64,000 nucleotides of DNA from Nocardioides rotundus (GTDB taxonomy: Bacteria; Actinomycetota; Actinomycetes; Propionibacteriales; Nocardioidaceae). The first letter of the stretch is position 1; every line of letters starts with the position of its first letter. The translations under genes and the position numbers were made by a program. This document shows, one piece after another, positions 42,081 to 49,467 of the stretch. The notes beneath the pieces are model-generated. The model did not search any database, was not told the origin of the DNA, and saw only the letters and a program-made list of their open reading frames with translations. Location: the NCBI RefSeq assembly GCF_019931675.1, contig NZ_CP082922.1, positions 2,495,001 through 2,559,000 on the forward strand. Reading direction: 5' to 3'.

Positions 42081-42164
42081 GCTTCTCAGGCTTTCCGGTC
42101 ACTCCCCGGCTGAACTTTCAGCCGGACAGTGACACTTTCCCCGGCGGACCGGGTAAACGTCCCC
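42081..42164. repeat. Right terminal repeat of the AbiEi/DUF559 element
   Basis: 84 bp, the reverse complement of the reconstructed left end at 75% identity. It contains hairpin H2' (CCGGCTGA 42106-42113 with TCAGCCGG 42118-42125) and H1' (TTTCCCCGG 42136-42144 with CCGGGTAAA 42149-42157, one mismatch). It lies between the cargo gene stop and the purine nucleoside phosphorylase gene. Confidence 0.8.
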
Positions 42165-42203
42165 GACTGGACGGCAGTGCGGGCGATGCCGTAGGAGAGA
42201 GCC

Positions 42204-43007
42204 ATGACGACTGAGGTGAGCGCGTACGACGCCGCGCAGGAGGCGGCCGAGAGGCTGCGGGAGCTGACCGGGGTGGAGCGCCACGACATCGCGCTGGTGC
42301 TCGGGTCCGGGTGGCTGCCGGCGGTAGACGCGCTGGGCGAGGCGACAGCGGAGATCGCGACCACCGACCTGCCGGGCTTCAACGCCGCGGCGGTGGCCGG
42401 GCACAGCGGCAAGATCCGCTCGATCCGCTCCGGCGACCAGAACCTGCTGGTCTTCTTGAGCCGCACCCACTACTACGAGGGCAAGGGCGTGGACGCGGTC
42501 GTCCACCCCGTGCGTACGGCGGCCGCCGCGGGCTGCCGGGCGATCGTGCTCACCAACGGCTGCGGCGGACTGCGCGAGGGGTGGCAGCCGGGCCAGCCGG
42601 TGCTGATCAGCGACCACATCAACCTCACCGGCCGCTCCCCCATCGTGGGCGCCAACTTCGTCGACCTCACCGACCTCTACTCCAACCGGCTGCGGGAGCT
42701 GTGCCGCGAGGTGGACCCGAGCCTGGACGAGGGCGTCTACGTCCAGTTCCCGGGCCCGCACTACGAGACTCCGGCGGAGATCCGGATGGTGCGCGCCCTC
42801 GGCGGAGACCTGGTCGGCATGAGCACCACCCTGGAGGCGATCGCGGCCCGCGAGGCCGGCATGGAGGTGCTGGGCATCAGCCTGGTCACCAACCTGGCCG
42901 CCGGGCTGAGCGGCGAGCCGCTCAACCACGAGGAGGTGCTCGCCGCGGGAAAGGCGGCCGCCACCCGCATGGGCGACCTGCTCACCCGGGTCGTGCCGCG
43001 GATCTGA
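42204..43007 (+). CDS. punA: Purine-nucleoside phosphorylase
   Basis: 267 residues, trimeric (PNP/MTAP) type. It cleaves purine (deoxy)nucleosides with phosphate to base plus (deoxy)ribose-1-phosphate. Landmarks: [15 protein letters not shown] (phosphate loop), [104 protein letters not shown] at 42194-42200 is the ribosome site. The product pentose phosphate would go through the mutase (44.2 kb) and DeoC (47.0 kb). The 3' end overlaps the convergent MOSC gene by 26 bp. Confidence 0.94.
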   Translation: MTTEVSAYDAAQEAAERLRELTGVERHDIALVLGSGWLPAVDALGEATAEIATTDLPGFNAAAVAGHSGKIRSIRSGDQNLLVFLSRTHYYEGKGVDAVVHPVRTAAAAGCRAIVLTNGCGGLREGWQPGQPVLISDHINLTGRSPIVGANFVDLTDLYSNRLRELCREVDPSLDEGVYVQFPGPHYETPAEIRMVRALGGDLVGMSTTLEAIAAREAGMEVLGISLVTNLAAGLSGEPLNHEEVLAAGKAAATRMGDLLTRVVPRI

Positions 43008-43647
43008 CCCGACGCTCCAGCCTCTCCCGCTCCTCGGGCCAGATGACCCCGGCGTCCAGGGCCGCCCGGGCGAGCTCGTCATCGCCGGTCAGGGCACGGA
43101 ACAGCATCGGCACGGTGAAGGCGTGGTCCGGGCGGTGCTCGACGACGACCGGCGCGCCCGGCTCGATGCGCCCGGGCTCGAGCACCGCGAGATAGGCGCC
43201 GGTGCGGCCGCGCTCGGTGAAGCGCCGTACCCACCCCCGCTCGCCCATGTGGCCGGCGAAGGTCCGGCACGGGATCCGCGGGCCGGTCACCTGCAGCAGG
43301 ACCTCGCCGACCCGCCAGTGCTCCCCCGCCAGGGCCGCGTCCACGTCCAGCCCCACCGTGGTCAGGTTCTCCCCGAACCAGCCGTCGGGCAGGCCGCGAC
43401 CGACCTCGGTGGACCAGAGGTCCAGCTCCTCGGCCGCGAACGCGTAGACGGCCTGTCCGTCGCCGCCGTGGTGCTTGCGCGAGCCGATGTGGTCGCCGAT
43501 CACGCCGCTCCCGAGGCCGCCGCGCTTCGGGCCCGGCGCACGCACCTCGATCACCGGCACGGGCTGCTTGTGGATCCCGCTGAGGTGCCGCCGCCCCGAA
43601 ACGGGTGCCCCACGGCCGACGCTGACCGACCTGACCTGCGCTGTCAC
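42982..43647 (-). CDS. MOSC domain protein (YiiM-like)
   Basis: 221 residues. The MOSC fold of YiiM-type proteins: [47 protein letters not shown] and the conserved Cys in [23 protein letters not shown], which would hold a molybdenum-sulfur ligand. YiiM reduces N-hydroxylated compounds, a possible detoxification of N-hydroxy nucleobases, which would suit the salvage context (inference). The GTG start at 43647 is 7 nt behind TAGCGT (43655-43660), hence leaderless. Confidence 0.88.
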   Translation of the reverse strand: MTAQVRSVSVGRGAPVSGRRHLSGIHKQPVPVIEVRAPGPKRGGLGSGVIGDHIGSRKHHGGDGQAVYAFAAEELDLWSTEVGRGLPDGWFGENLTTVGLDVDAALAGEHWRVGEVLLQVTGPRIPCRTFAGHMGERGWVRRFTERGRTGAYLAVLEPGRIEPGAPVVVEHRPDHAFTVPMLFRALTGDDELARAALDAGVIWPEERERLERRVRSAARPG

Positions 43648-43660
43648 GGCACTGACGCTA
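43645..43660 (-). promoter_or_regulatory. Leaderless promoter of the MOSC gene
   Basis: TAGCGT (43660-43655 on the minus strand), 7-nt spacer, GTG at 43647. It overlaps the 3' end of the upstream SRPBCC gene. Confidence 0.55.
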
Positions 43661-44095
43661 CCCGCGCGCCCGGACCGCGGCGATCAGGTTCTCCCGGCAG
43701 CCGGCCATCATCCGCTCGTGGTTCCACACCAGGAGCGGCCGCAGCACGGGGCTGAGCCGCCCGAGCCGGCCGGTCACCTCCACCTTCTGCTCGAGCTCCA
43801 GCTGTGTCCCCGAGCCGTCCGCCGAGAGCCGCCAGCGCACGAACCCGACCAGGTCGCCGTCGACCCGCGCCTCCAGGCACCGCGGCTCCCGGACGACGGC
43901 GGTCAGGACCAGGTCGAGGGTGTAGGGCAGCGTCGAGCGGACCCGCACCCTCGCCCGGTCCTCGGAGAGGCGCACCACGGCCCGCACCTGCGGCCACCAG
44001 TCGGCGTATCCCGCCAGATCCTCCAGCACCGCCCAGACCCTTGCCGGCTCGGCGGGCACCGGCCACGAGGAGCGGAAGGAGTACGACGCGGCCAC
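43658..44095 (-). CDS. SRPBCC (START-like) family protein
   Basis: 145 residues, one SRPBCC domain: YSFRSSWPVPAEPARVWAVLEDLAGYADWWPQVRAVVRL at the start, alternating strands (RVRVRSTLPYTLDLVLTAVVREPRCLEARVDGDLVGFVRWRLS) and the long C-terminal helix (LSPVLRPLLVWNHERMMAGCRENLIAAV). The fold binds hydrophobic ligands; polyketide cyclase and lipid-transfer roles occur in the family, but none is indicated here. The GTG at 44095 is 7 nt behind TAGCGT (44103-44108). Confidence 0.85.
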   Translation of the reverse strand: MAASYSFRSSWPVPAEPARVWAVLEDLAGYADWWPQVRAVVRLSEDRARVRVRSTLPYTLDLVLTAVVREPRCLEARVDGDLVGFVRWRLSADGSGTQLELEQKVEVTGRLGRLSPVLRPLLVWNHERMMAGCRENLIAAVRARG

Positions 44096-44108
44096 CCCGC
44101 GGACGCTA
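44093..44108 (-). promoter_or_regulatory. Leaderless promoter of the SRPBCC gene
   Basis: TAGCGT (44108-44103 on the minus strand), 7-nt spacer, GTG at 44095. Confidence 0.55.
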
Positions 44109-44141
44109 GCCCGCGGCAGCCGACGGCGGCCAGCGGGGCGC

Positions 44142-44156
44142 TACGGTGCCTGCATG
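44142..44156 (+). promoter_or_regulatory. Leaderless promoter of the phospho-sugar mutase gene
   Basis: TACGGT (44142-44147) is 6 nt before the ATG at 44154. Confidence 0.6.
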
Positions 44157-45830
44157 AGCGACCCGACCACCACACCCGGCCCGGAGCTCGAGGCCGCGCG
44201 CGCCTGGCTCGCCGACGACCCCGACCCCGAGACCCGCGCCGAGCTGGAGCCGCTCCTCGCGGCCGCGGAGCGGGGCGACGAGGCGGCCCGTGCCGACCTC
44301 GCGGACCGGTTCGCCGGTACCCTGCAGTTCGGTACGGCGGGCCTGCGGGGCGCCCTGGGGGCCGGCCCCAACCGGATGAACCGGGTGGTGGTCTCCCGGG
44401 CCGCCGCCGGCCTGGCGGCGTACCTCCGCGACACCGGCAGCCGGCCCGGCAGCACCGTGGTGATCGGCTACGACGCCCGGCACAACTCCGACGTCTTCGC
44501 GCGCGACACCGCCGAGATCATGGAGGGCGCGGGCTTCCACGCCCTCACGCTGCCCCGGCCGCTGCCGACTCCGCTGCTGGCCTTCGCGATCCGCGAGCTG
44601 GGCTGTGTGGCCGGGGTGATGGTCACCGCGAGCCACAACCCGCCGCAGGACAACGGCTACAAGGTCTACCTCGGCGACGGCCGCCAGATCGTCCCGCCCG
44701 CCGACGCCGAGATCGCCGAGCGGATCGCGGCCGTCGGCCCGCTGGCCGGCATCCCCCGCGGCGACGGCGGCACCGTGCTGGACGAGGAGATCGTGGACCG
44801 CTACCTGGACCAGGTGGCGGCCCTCGTCGAGGACGGCCCCCGCGACCTGCGCCTGGTCTACACCCCGCTGCACGGGGTGGGCGGCATCCCGGTGGCCCGG
44901 GTCCTGGAGACCGCCGGCTTCGAGGAGCCGCACGTGGTCAGCGCCCAGGAGGAGCCGGACGGGACGTTCCCCACCGTGGCGTTCCCCAACCCCGAGGAGC
45001 CGGGGGCGATGGACCTCGCGATGGCGCTCGCCGAGGAGACCGGCGCGGACCTGGTGGTGGCCAACGACCCGGACGCCGACCGCTGCGCCGCCGCGGTGCC
45101 CGGCCCGCACGGCTGGCGGATGCTGCGCGGCGACGAGGTGGGCGCGTTGCTCGCCCAGCACCTCCTCGACCGCGGCCGCACCGGCACCTTCGCCACCTCG
45201 ATCGTCTCCTCCAGCCTGCTCGGCCGGATGGCCGAGGCCGCGGGGCAGCCGTATGAGGAGACGCTGACCGGCTTCAAGTGGATCGGCCGGGTGGAGGACC
45301 TCGCGTTCGGCTACGAGGAGGCACTGGGCTACTGCTGCGACCCCGAGCACGTCAAGGACAAGGACGGCATCTCCGCGCTGCTGCTGCTCTGCGAGCTGGC
45401 CGCCGAGGCCAAGGCCGCCGGCCGCACCCTGCAGGACCTGCTGGACGACCTCGCGCGGGCCCACGGCCTGCACGCGACCGACCAGCTCTCGGTCCGGGTG
45501 ACCGACCTGGAGCAGATCGTCCGCGCGATGGCGACCCTGCGCGAGCAGCCGCCGACCGAGCTCGGCGGCCTGGCGGTCGAGCGCATCGACGACCTGGCCC
45601 TGGGCTCGGAGAGCCTCCCGCCGACCGAGGGGCTGCGGTTCCACCTGGCCGACGGGGCGCGCGTGGTGGTCCGGCCGAGCGGCACGGAGCCGAAGCTCAA
45701 GTGCTACCTGGAGGTCGTGGTCCCGGTCGAGGACGGCGACGGTGGCGTGGACGCCGCGCGGATCTCGGCGGCCGGCCGCCTGGACGCCATCACCGGCAGC
45801 CTGCGCGCCGCGCTCGGGCTGGAGGCCTGA
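44154..45830 (+). CDS. Phospho-sugar mutase (alpha-D-phosphohexomutase family)
   Basis: 558 residues with the four-domain layout: GTAGLRGALGAGPNRMN, the phosphoserine loop GVMVTASHNPPQDNGYKVY with Ser160, the metal loop LVVANDPDADRCA, the sugar loop TGFKWIGRVEDLAFGYEEALGYC, and the phosphate site VVRPSGTEPKLKCY. Enzymes of this subgroup act as phosphoglucomutase, phosphomannomutase or phosphopentomutase. Placed between purine nucleoside phosphorylase and deoC, with deoA nearby and no deoB in view, it is a good candidate for converting pentose-1-phosphates to 5-phosphates (inference). Followed after 5 bp by the FBP-domain gene. Confidence 0.88.
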   Translation: MSDPTTTPGPELEAARAWLADDPDPETRAELEPLLAAAERGDEAARADLADRFAGTLQFGTAGLRGALGAGPNRMNRVVVSRAAAGLAAYLRDTGSRPGSTVVIGYDARHNSDVFARDTAEIMEGAGFHALTLPRPLPTPLLAFAIRELGCVAGVMVTASHNPPQDNGYKVYLGDGRQIVPPADAEIAERIAAVGPLAGIPRGDGGTVLDEEIVDRYLDQVAALVEDGPRDLRLVYTPLHGVGGIPVARVLETAGFEEPHVVSAQEEPDGTFPTVAFPNPEEPGAMDLAMALAEETGADLVVANDPDADRCAAAVPGPHGWRMLRGDEVGALLAQHLLDRGRTGTFATSIVSSSLLGRMAEAAGQPYEETLTGFKWIGRVEDLAFGYEEALGYCCDPEHVKDKDGISALLLLCELAAEAKAAGRTLQDLLDDLARAHGLHATDQLSVRVTDLEQIVRAMATLREQPPTELGGLAVERIDDLALGSESLPPTEGLRFHLADGARVVVRPSGTEPKLKCYLEVVVPVEDGDGGVDAARISAAGRLDAITGSLRAALGLEA

Positions 45831-45835
45831 GAGCC

Positions 45836-46330
45836 GTGGATCCCCTGACGCCGGAGCAGATCCGCGCGTCCTTCGTGAACTGCTCCCAGGGCCAGGCGAA
45901 GCGGTTCCCGCTCCCCCGGTCGCTGGACACGACCCGCTGGGAGGCCCTGGACTTCCTCGGCTGGTCCGACCCCGGCGCCCCCGGCGCGGCGTACCTCGTC
46001 GCCCCCTGGCGCGAGCAGTCCGTCGGCCTGACCCTCCGGCTCCCCGCCGACCGCCGGGCCACGCGGCGGCAGAACATGTGCTCGCTGTGTACGACGGTCC
46101 ACTCCAGCACCGACGTGGCGCTGATGGTGGCGCCGCGGGCCGGTGCGTCGGGGCGGTCGGGCAACACGGTGGGCGCCTACCTGTGCGCGGACCTGGACTG
46201 CTCGCTCTACGCCCGGCGGCTCAAGCGTCCCGCGCGAGTGCAGCCGACCGAGACCCTGGACGAGGAGCAGCGGGTCGAACGGCTGCGGGAGAACCTGGAC
46301 CACCTCGTCCGCCGGGTGATGACCGGCTGA
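45836..46330 (+). CDS. FBP-domain (EF-G-binding, FusB-like) zinc protein
   Basis: 164 residues. The C-terminal half carries a treble-clef zinc site typical of the FBP_C family: RRQNMCSLCTTVHSSTDVALMVA and GNTVGAYLCADLDCSLYARRLK give four Cys in two pairs. The N-terminal part (IRASFVNCSQGQAKRFPLP and WEALDFLGWSDP) also matches this family. FusB proteins bind elongation factor G and can release it from fusidic-acid-stalled ribosomes; actinobacterial homologues are of unknown role. It starts at GTG 45836, 5 bp after the mutase stop, so is cotranscribed with it. Confidence 0.85.
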   Translation: MDPLTPEQIRASFVNCSQGQAKRFPLPRSLDTTRWEALDFLGWSDPGAPGAAYLVAPWREQSVGLTLRLPADRRATRRQNMCSLCTTVHSSTDVALMVAPRAGASGRSGNTVGAYLCADLDCSLYARRLKRPARVQPTETLDEEQRVERLRENLDHLVRRVMTG

Positions 46331-46337
46331 GGACGGC

Positions 46338-46937
46338 TCAGGCGGCCAGGCTGACGACGACCGCCAGTCCCGCCAGCACGGCGAGCGCGACGAGCGGCCA
46401 GGCCCACTGGGTGCGCACGTCGGCCGCCAGAGCCTCCTGCTCCTCCGACCACTCCTCGACCCCGGCGCGGGAGCGGGCCGCCGCCATCGCGGACTCGATC
46501 CGGTGCGAGATGAACTCCGACGCGGTGGGCCCCTTGCCCTGCCGCTCGTCGGGGTCGATCTCGAGTCGGGCGTCCAGTCGGCGCACCCGGCGGCTGGTGG
46601 AGCGGGTGCGCGACAGCGCGGGCGAGTCGTACTTCCTGCCGCCGGCGCGGAACACCGCGATCCGGCGCAGCTCGAAGTCCTGTACGGCGGCCAGCGGGAT
46701 CCACGTCGTGCTGAAGACCTGCCGCAGCACCAGGTCGTCCCCGTCGATCCCCACGCGGGGCCGCAGCACCACCGCGTAGGTGAGCACGGCCAGCAGCAGC
46801 GCGATCGACAGCAGCACGGGGGCGTAGCGGTAGTCCACCCAGGTCAGACCGAGCACCGCGGCCACGGCGGCGACCACCAGGCCGCCGACCCCGGTCGCCA
46901 GCCCGTTGGTCGCCGGGAACATCTCCCGCTCGGCCAT
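46338..46937 (-). CDS. Membrane-anchored bacterial PH-like domain protein
   Basis: 199 residues. Two N-terminal helices (LATGVGGLVVAAVAAVLGLTW and APVLLSIALLLAVLTYAVVL) are followed by a cytoplasmic bPH2-type beta domain (RVGIDGDDLVLRQVFSTTWIPLAAVQDFELRRIAVFRAGGRKYDSPAL). A charged helix and a third membrane helix follow (WPLVALAVLAGLAVVVSLA). Function unknown; PH-like membrane proteins often sit in the stress envelope. GGAGGTGA lies just upstream of the ATG. It is divergent from deoC and convergent with the FBP gene. Confidence 0.78.
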   Translation of the reverse strand: MAEREMFPATNGLATGVGGLVVAAVAAVLGLTWVDYRYAPVLLSIALLLAVLTYAVVLRPRVGIDGDDLVLRQVFSTTWIPLAAVQDFELRRIAVFRAGGRKYDSPALSRTRSTSRRVRRLDARLEIDPDERQGKGPTASEFISHRIESAMAAARSRAGVEEWSEEQEALAADVRTQWAWPLVALAVLAGLAVVVSLAA

Positions 46938-46993
46938 CCGTCACCTCCTCGCGCGCTCCGCCCCACCCTAGAGGCGTCGGGCCCGAGCCCGGC

Positions 46994-47009
46994 TACCATC
47001 GCCGGCATG
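46994..47009 (+). promoter_or_regulatory. Leaderless promoter of deoC
   Basis: TACCAT (46994-46999) is 7 nt before the ATG at 47007. Confidence 0.6.
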
Positions 47010-47759
47010 GCACGCATCTCCCCCGGCACGACGCTGGACGTCCAGGCGATCGCCGACCTGATCGACCACGCGCTCCTCAAGCCGGAGCTCACCCCGCAGG
47101 AGGTCGCGGGCGACGTCTCGGACCTGGCCGAGCTGCAGATCTGGAGCGTGTGCGTCCGGCCCAGCGACGTGGCCGCGACCGCGGAGCAACTGCAGGGCCG
47201 GCACACGCAGGTGTGCACCGTCCTGGGCTTCCCGCACGGCACCACCAGCACCGCGGCGAAGGTCGCGGAGGCGCAGCAGGCGATGGCCGATGGCGCCACC
47301 GAGCTGGACATGGTGCTCAACATCGGCCGGCTCCGCGGCGGCGACCTGCAGGCCGTCGAGGACGACATCCGTGCCGTGGTCGAGGCCGGTCACGCGGGCG
47401 GTGCCCTGGTGAAGGTGATCCTCGAGACCGCCCTGCTCGACGACGAGCAGAAGCGGGCCGGCTCGGAGGCCGCAGCCGCCGCCGGCGCGGACTTCGTGAA
47501 GACCAGCACCGGCTTCGCGGGCGGCGGCGCGACCGTGCCCGACGTGCTCCTCATGGCCTCCAGCGTCCCGGACTCCGTGCAGGTCAAGGCCTCCGGAGGC
47601 GTGCGCGACCTGGACGCGCTGCTGGCCATGGTGGCTGCCGGGGCGGCCCGGATCGGCACCAGCTCGACCGCGGCGATCCTGGCCGAGGCGCGCGAGCACG
47701 ACGGCCCGATCGTCGTCCCGGAGCCGGAGGCCGGCCGTGCCGCGGACGAGGGCTACTGA
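47007..47759 (+). CDS. deoC: Deoxyribose-phosphate aldolase
   Basis: 250 residues, a class I aldolase that cleaves 2-deoxyribose-5-phosphate to acetaldehyde and glyceraldehyde-3-phosphate. The TIM-barrel motifs are intact: IDHALLKPELTPQEV, VCTVLGFPHGTTSTAAKVAEA, ELDMVLNIGRLRGGD, VKVILETALLDDEQ, DFVKTSTGFAGGGAT with Schiff-base Lys165, and VQVKASGGVRDLDALLAM with the second Lys194. It completes the deoxynucleoside degradation path with deoA and the nucleoside phosphorylase. Confidence 0.96.
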   Translation: MARISPGTTLDVQAIADLIDHALLKPELTPQEVAGDVSDLAELQIWSVCVRPSDVAATAEQLQGRHTQVCTVLGFPHGTTSTAAKVAEAQQAMADGATELDMVLNIGRLRGGDLQAVEDDIRAVVEAGHAGGALVKVILETALLDDEQKRAGSEAAAAAGADFVKTSTGFAGGGATVPDVLLMASSVPDSVQVKASGGVRDLDALLAMVAAGAARIGTSSTAAILAEAREHDGPIVVPEPEAGRAADEGY

Positions 47760-47778
47760 GCCGTCACCCTCTGCGCGC

Positions 47779-48945
47779 GTGTGTGCGCGGGTGATCGTCC
47801 TGGCCGGCCCGTCGGGCTCCGGCAAGTCGCGGCTCTCCGCGCACACCGGGCTCCCGGTGCTGCGGCTGGACGACTTCTACCGCGAGGCGGGCGACCCGGG
47901 CCTCCCGCTGATCGCCGAGGGCCCGAACGCGGGCCTGGTCGACTGGGACCACCCCGGCTCCTGGTCGCCGGAGGACGCGGTCGCCGCGCTGGAGGAGCTG
48001 ACCACGACCGGACGCGTGGAGGCGCCGACCTACGACATCTCGACCAGCAGCCGCACCGGCAGCCACCCGGTCGAGCTCGGTGGGGCGCCGTACGTCGTCG
48101 CCGAGGGCATCTTCGCCCAGGACCTGGTCCCATTGCTGGCCCGCCGCGGGCTGCTGGCCGCCGCGTTCTGCCTGGACCAGTCGCCCCTCGTCACCTTCTG
48201 GCGACGGCTGCACCGGGACCTGCGCGAGCGGCGCAAGCCGCCGCGGGTGCTGGTGGCCCGGGGCCTGGCGCTGATGCGGGAGCAGCGGACGTTCGTCCGC
48301 CGGGCGGTGGCGCTCGGCTGCGAGGCCGCCCCTCCCGACGAGGTGCGCCGCCGGATCGCCGCGCTGGTCTCCACGCCGAGCGGCCAGCCGGTCTCCCGCG
48401 CCTGGGCGGCCACGGTGCTGGAGCACGCCGGCCGCCAACCGGACCGGCGCACCTGCGGGGCCGCCGTCCTGGTGGTGGCCCGCATGCTCGACGACGAGGC
48501 GTGGGCCGACGCCGTGCTCGCCGAGGGCGTGGCCGCCGAGGCACTCGCCACGCACGCCCGGGTCACCGGCCTCACCGACGCCACCGGGCGCACGCAGGCA
48601 CCCTGGTGGCGTGCCTGGGGCACCCCGCCGTGGGCGGTGGCGCGCGAGCTGGCGACCCACGGCCCGCGCCGGGTCGTCGTACCGACCCTGCGCCGCCGGG
48701 ACAGGCTGGCCGCACGGGTACGCCGTGCGGTCGAGGCCGGGCACAGCGTCGTCTGGTACGTCGGGTCCCGGCGCCTCCCCCGCCATGTCGTGCTGGTCGT
48801 GGGCGTGCAGGAGGGGGCCTGGCGGGTCTTCGAGCCCAGCACCGGGCGCGTGCTCGACGTCGGCGAGCAGGACTTCGTGTGCGGCCGGGCACGGGTCGCC
48901 GGCTGGCCCCGGACCTGGGCACTGGTGCTGCCCCGGGTCCGATAG
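47779..48945 (+). CDS. Uridine-kinase-like P-loop protein fused to a C39-like papain-fold domain
   Basis: 388 residues from GTG 47779; GTG 47737 is also in frame and would overlap deoC. Residues 1-195 are a uridine-kinase-type P-loop domain (VIVLAGPSGSGKS with GPSGSGKS at 10-17, LRLDDFYRE, DWDHPGSW, and RRLHRDLRERRKPP as a lid). Residues 205-388 do not belong to kinases: RRTCGAAVLVVARML (Cys226), LPRHVVLVVGVQEGAWRVFEPSTG (His336) and a beta-rich end resemble a C39-like cysteine peptidase arrangement. The reading frame runs through the joint without a break. A kinase joined to a peptidase-like domain is unusual. The salvage context suits uridine phosphorylation. Confidence 0.72.
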   Translation: MCARVIVLAGPSGSGKSRLSAHTGLPVLRLDDFYREAGDPGLPLIAEGPNAGLVDWDHPGSWSPEDAVAALEELTTTGRVEAPTYDISTSSRTGSHPVELGGAPYVVAEGIFAQDLVPLLARRGLLAAAFCLDQSPLVTFWRRLHRDLRERRKPPRVLVARGLALMREQRTFVRRAVALGCEAAPPDEVRRRIAALVSTPSGQPVSRAWAATVLEHAGRQPDRRTCGAAVLVVARMLDDEAWADAVLAEGVAAEALATHARVTGLTDATGRTQAPWWRAWGTPPWAVARELATHGPRRVVVPTLRRRDRLAARVRRAVEAGHSVVWYVGSRRLPRHVVLVVGVQEGAWRVFEPSTGRVLDVGEQDFVCGRARVAGWPRTWALVLPRVR

Positions 48946-48983
48946 GTTGCCCGGGAGGACGCCCCCAGCGGAAGGACGATCAG

Positions 48984-49436
48984 ATGCGCGTGTTCACCAG
49001 TCTGGACGAGGTCGCCGGAGCGGTCGGCGAGCAGCTCGGCACGAGCGACTGGCTGAGGATCGACCAGGACCGGGTGAACCAGTTCGCCGACGCGACCGGC
49101 GACCACCAGTGGATCCACGTCGACGTCGAGCGCTCCAAGGACGGCCCGTTCGGCGGCACCATCGCTCACGGCTACCTCACCCTGTCGCTCATCCCCTACC
49201 TGGGCGCACAGGTTTTCGCCCTGGACACGCCCGGCGCGAAGCTGAACTACGGCGTCAACAAGGTGCGCTTCCCCAACCCCGTGCTCGTGGGCTCCCGGGT
49301 CCGCTCGCACGTCTCGGTCGCGGACGTCAGCGACCTGCCCAAGGGCAAGCAGCTGACGCTCAAGCACACCGTGGAGATCGAGGACCAGGACAAGCCCGCC
49401 TGCGTCGCCGAGACCGTGGTGCTGCTGCTCCCCTGA
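48984..49436 (+). CDS. MaoC family (R)-hydratase-like protein
   Basis: 150 residues, a single hot-dog domain with the hydratase-2 motif FADATGDHQWIHVDVERSKDGPFGGTIAHGYLTLSL, holding the catalytic Asp and His, and NYGVNKVRFPNPVLVGSRVRSHVSV. It would hydrate (or dehydrate) enoyl-CoA esters with R stereochemistry. It starts at ATG 48984 with GGAAGGA at 48970-48976. Closest in form to nodulation protein N/MaoC types of actinobacteria. Its place among nucleoside genes looks incidental. Confidence 0.88.
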   Translation: MRVFTSLDEVAGAVGEQLGTSDWLRIDQDRVNQFADATGDHQWIHVDVERSKDGPFGGTIAHGYLTLSLIPYLGAQVFALDTPGAKLNYGVNKVRFPNPVLVGSRVRSHVSVADVSDLPKGKQLTLKHTVEIEDQDKPACVAETVVLLLP

Positions 49437-49437
49437 C

Positions 49438-49452
49438 CGGACGCGGCGTCCG
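49438..49452. terminator. Short hairpin between convergent MaoC-like and deoA genes
   Basis: CGGACG (49438-49443) pairs with CGTCCG (49447-49452) around CGG, just past the MaoC-like stop codon. Confidence 0.4.
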
Positions 49453-49467
49453 ACGCCCCGCCGGCCC

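Larger units (their letters stand above)
39348..42164. mobile_element. TIR-flanked element carrying an AbiEi/DUF559 gene, secondarily interrupted by an IS3-family insertion
   Basis: After removing the IS and one target-duplication copy (39391-40953), an 84-bp left end (39348-39390 joined to 40954-40994) aligns without gaps to the reverse complement of 42081-42164 at 63 of 84 positions. The two ends include exact 10-bp outer and 10-bp inner blocks. Both ends contain the same two hairpins. The only gene between them is at 41121-42080. The original length would be about 1254 bp. No direct duplication flanks the whole element. Confidence 0.75.
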
